Below, piece by piece: positions 24,909 through 24,973 of a DNA stretch of 24,973 nt. A program made the position numbers and the translations under genes. The DNA comes from DAIOHQ01 sp036744635 (lineage in GTDB: Bacteria; Planctomycetota; Phycisphaerae; Tepidisphaerales; Tepidisphaeraceae). The stretch is from positions 1 to 24,973 of the forward strand of contig DAIOHQ010000039.1 in NCBI GenBank assembly GCA_036744635.1, written 5' to 3'. The notes beneath the pieces were generated by a model, which was given only the letters and a program-made list of their open reading frames with translations, searched no databases and was not told the DNA's origin. The stretch's first letter is position 1; every line of letters begins with the position of its first letter.

Positions 24909-24973
24909 GGTGGGGCAGACATTCCTGTCTGCCACGGGCTTGTCTCTCTTGGTGGGGCAGACATTCCTGTCTG
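24909..24973. repeat. Hairpin repeat pair downstream of Uma2 gene (cut by window edge)
   Basis: Two copies of the GGCAGACATTCCTGTCTGCC hairpin with a GGTGG prefix start at 24909 and 24951, 42 bp apart; the second is truncated by the end of the window. They match the units at 21886-22024 but use a different 17-bp spacer. Lying 25 bp after the Uma2 stop, they could shape the transcript 3' end, though there is no T-tract. Confidence 0.88.

Noticed and set aside
24123..24935. Minus-strand open frame of 270 codons at the right end
   Set aside because: Antisense to the Uma2 gene, which has all family motifs on the plus strand.

Overview
The window looks like a high-GC chromosome segment of a planctomycete (Planctomycetota, perhaps Phycisphaerae-like). 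This rests on the gene set: a MoxR/DUF58/BatA-type VWA/DUF4159 operon, very large secreted mosaic proteins with propeller and glycosidase-like domains, a Uma2 gene, and dispersed short hairpin repeats. The lineage is an inference, not a measurement.

Almost everything is one long minus-strand gene series running from about 24,086 down past the left edge. Reading in the direction of transcription: MoxR AAA+ ATPase (24086-23061); DUF58 protein (22925-22026); BatA-like membrane VWA protein (21866-19485); a second membrane VWA/amidotransferase-fold protein (19365-17044); a DUF4175-like membrane protein (17035-15173); secreted DUF4159 protein (15104-14205); a 1,193-residue secreted protein with a glycosidase-like barrel and a C-terminal NPCBM domain (14196-10615); a secreted HEAT-repeat protein (10618-9164); a 2,302-residue secreted mosaic (9167-2259); and a secreted PQQ-type beta-propeller protein open at the left edge (2262-1). 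The last four genes overlap by 4 bp at each junction (GTGA, GTGA, ATGA), so they are probably translationally coupled. The only plus-strand gene is a Uma2 family nuclease-like gene (24267-24884), divergent from moxR.

The first six genes form the known MoxR/VWA module, in which a chaperone-like AAA+ ATPase acts with VWA proteins that use metal-ion-dependent adhesion sites. Its role is uncertain in most lineages. Here it is followed without a clear break by four exported proteins totalling more than 4,700 residues. My working hypothesis is that the ATPase/VWA module matures, assembles or senses these envelope or extracellular proteins.

The wider gaps between the upstream genes carry short repeats of three families: a 26-bp inverted repeat after moxR, a 45-bp tandem hairpin array after DUF58, the same family as the first after batA, and an ACTGACY heptamer array before DUF4159. 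A fourth palindromic element lies in frame inside the propeller gene. A G7 motif (CAGGGGGGGY) recurs at least 13 times in different frames and on both strands. No RNA gene, CRISPR array, insertion sequence or phage gene was seen. No gene-free stretch exceeds 300 bases; the longest is the 180-bp divergent region at 24087-24266.
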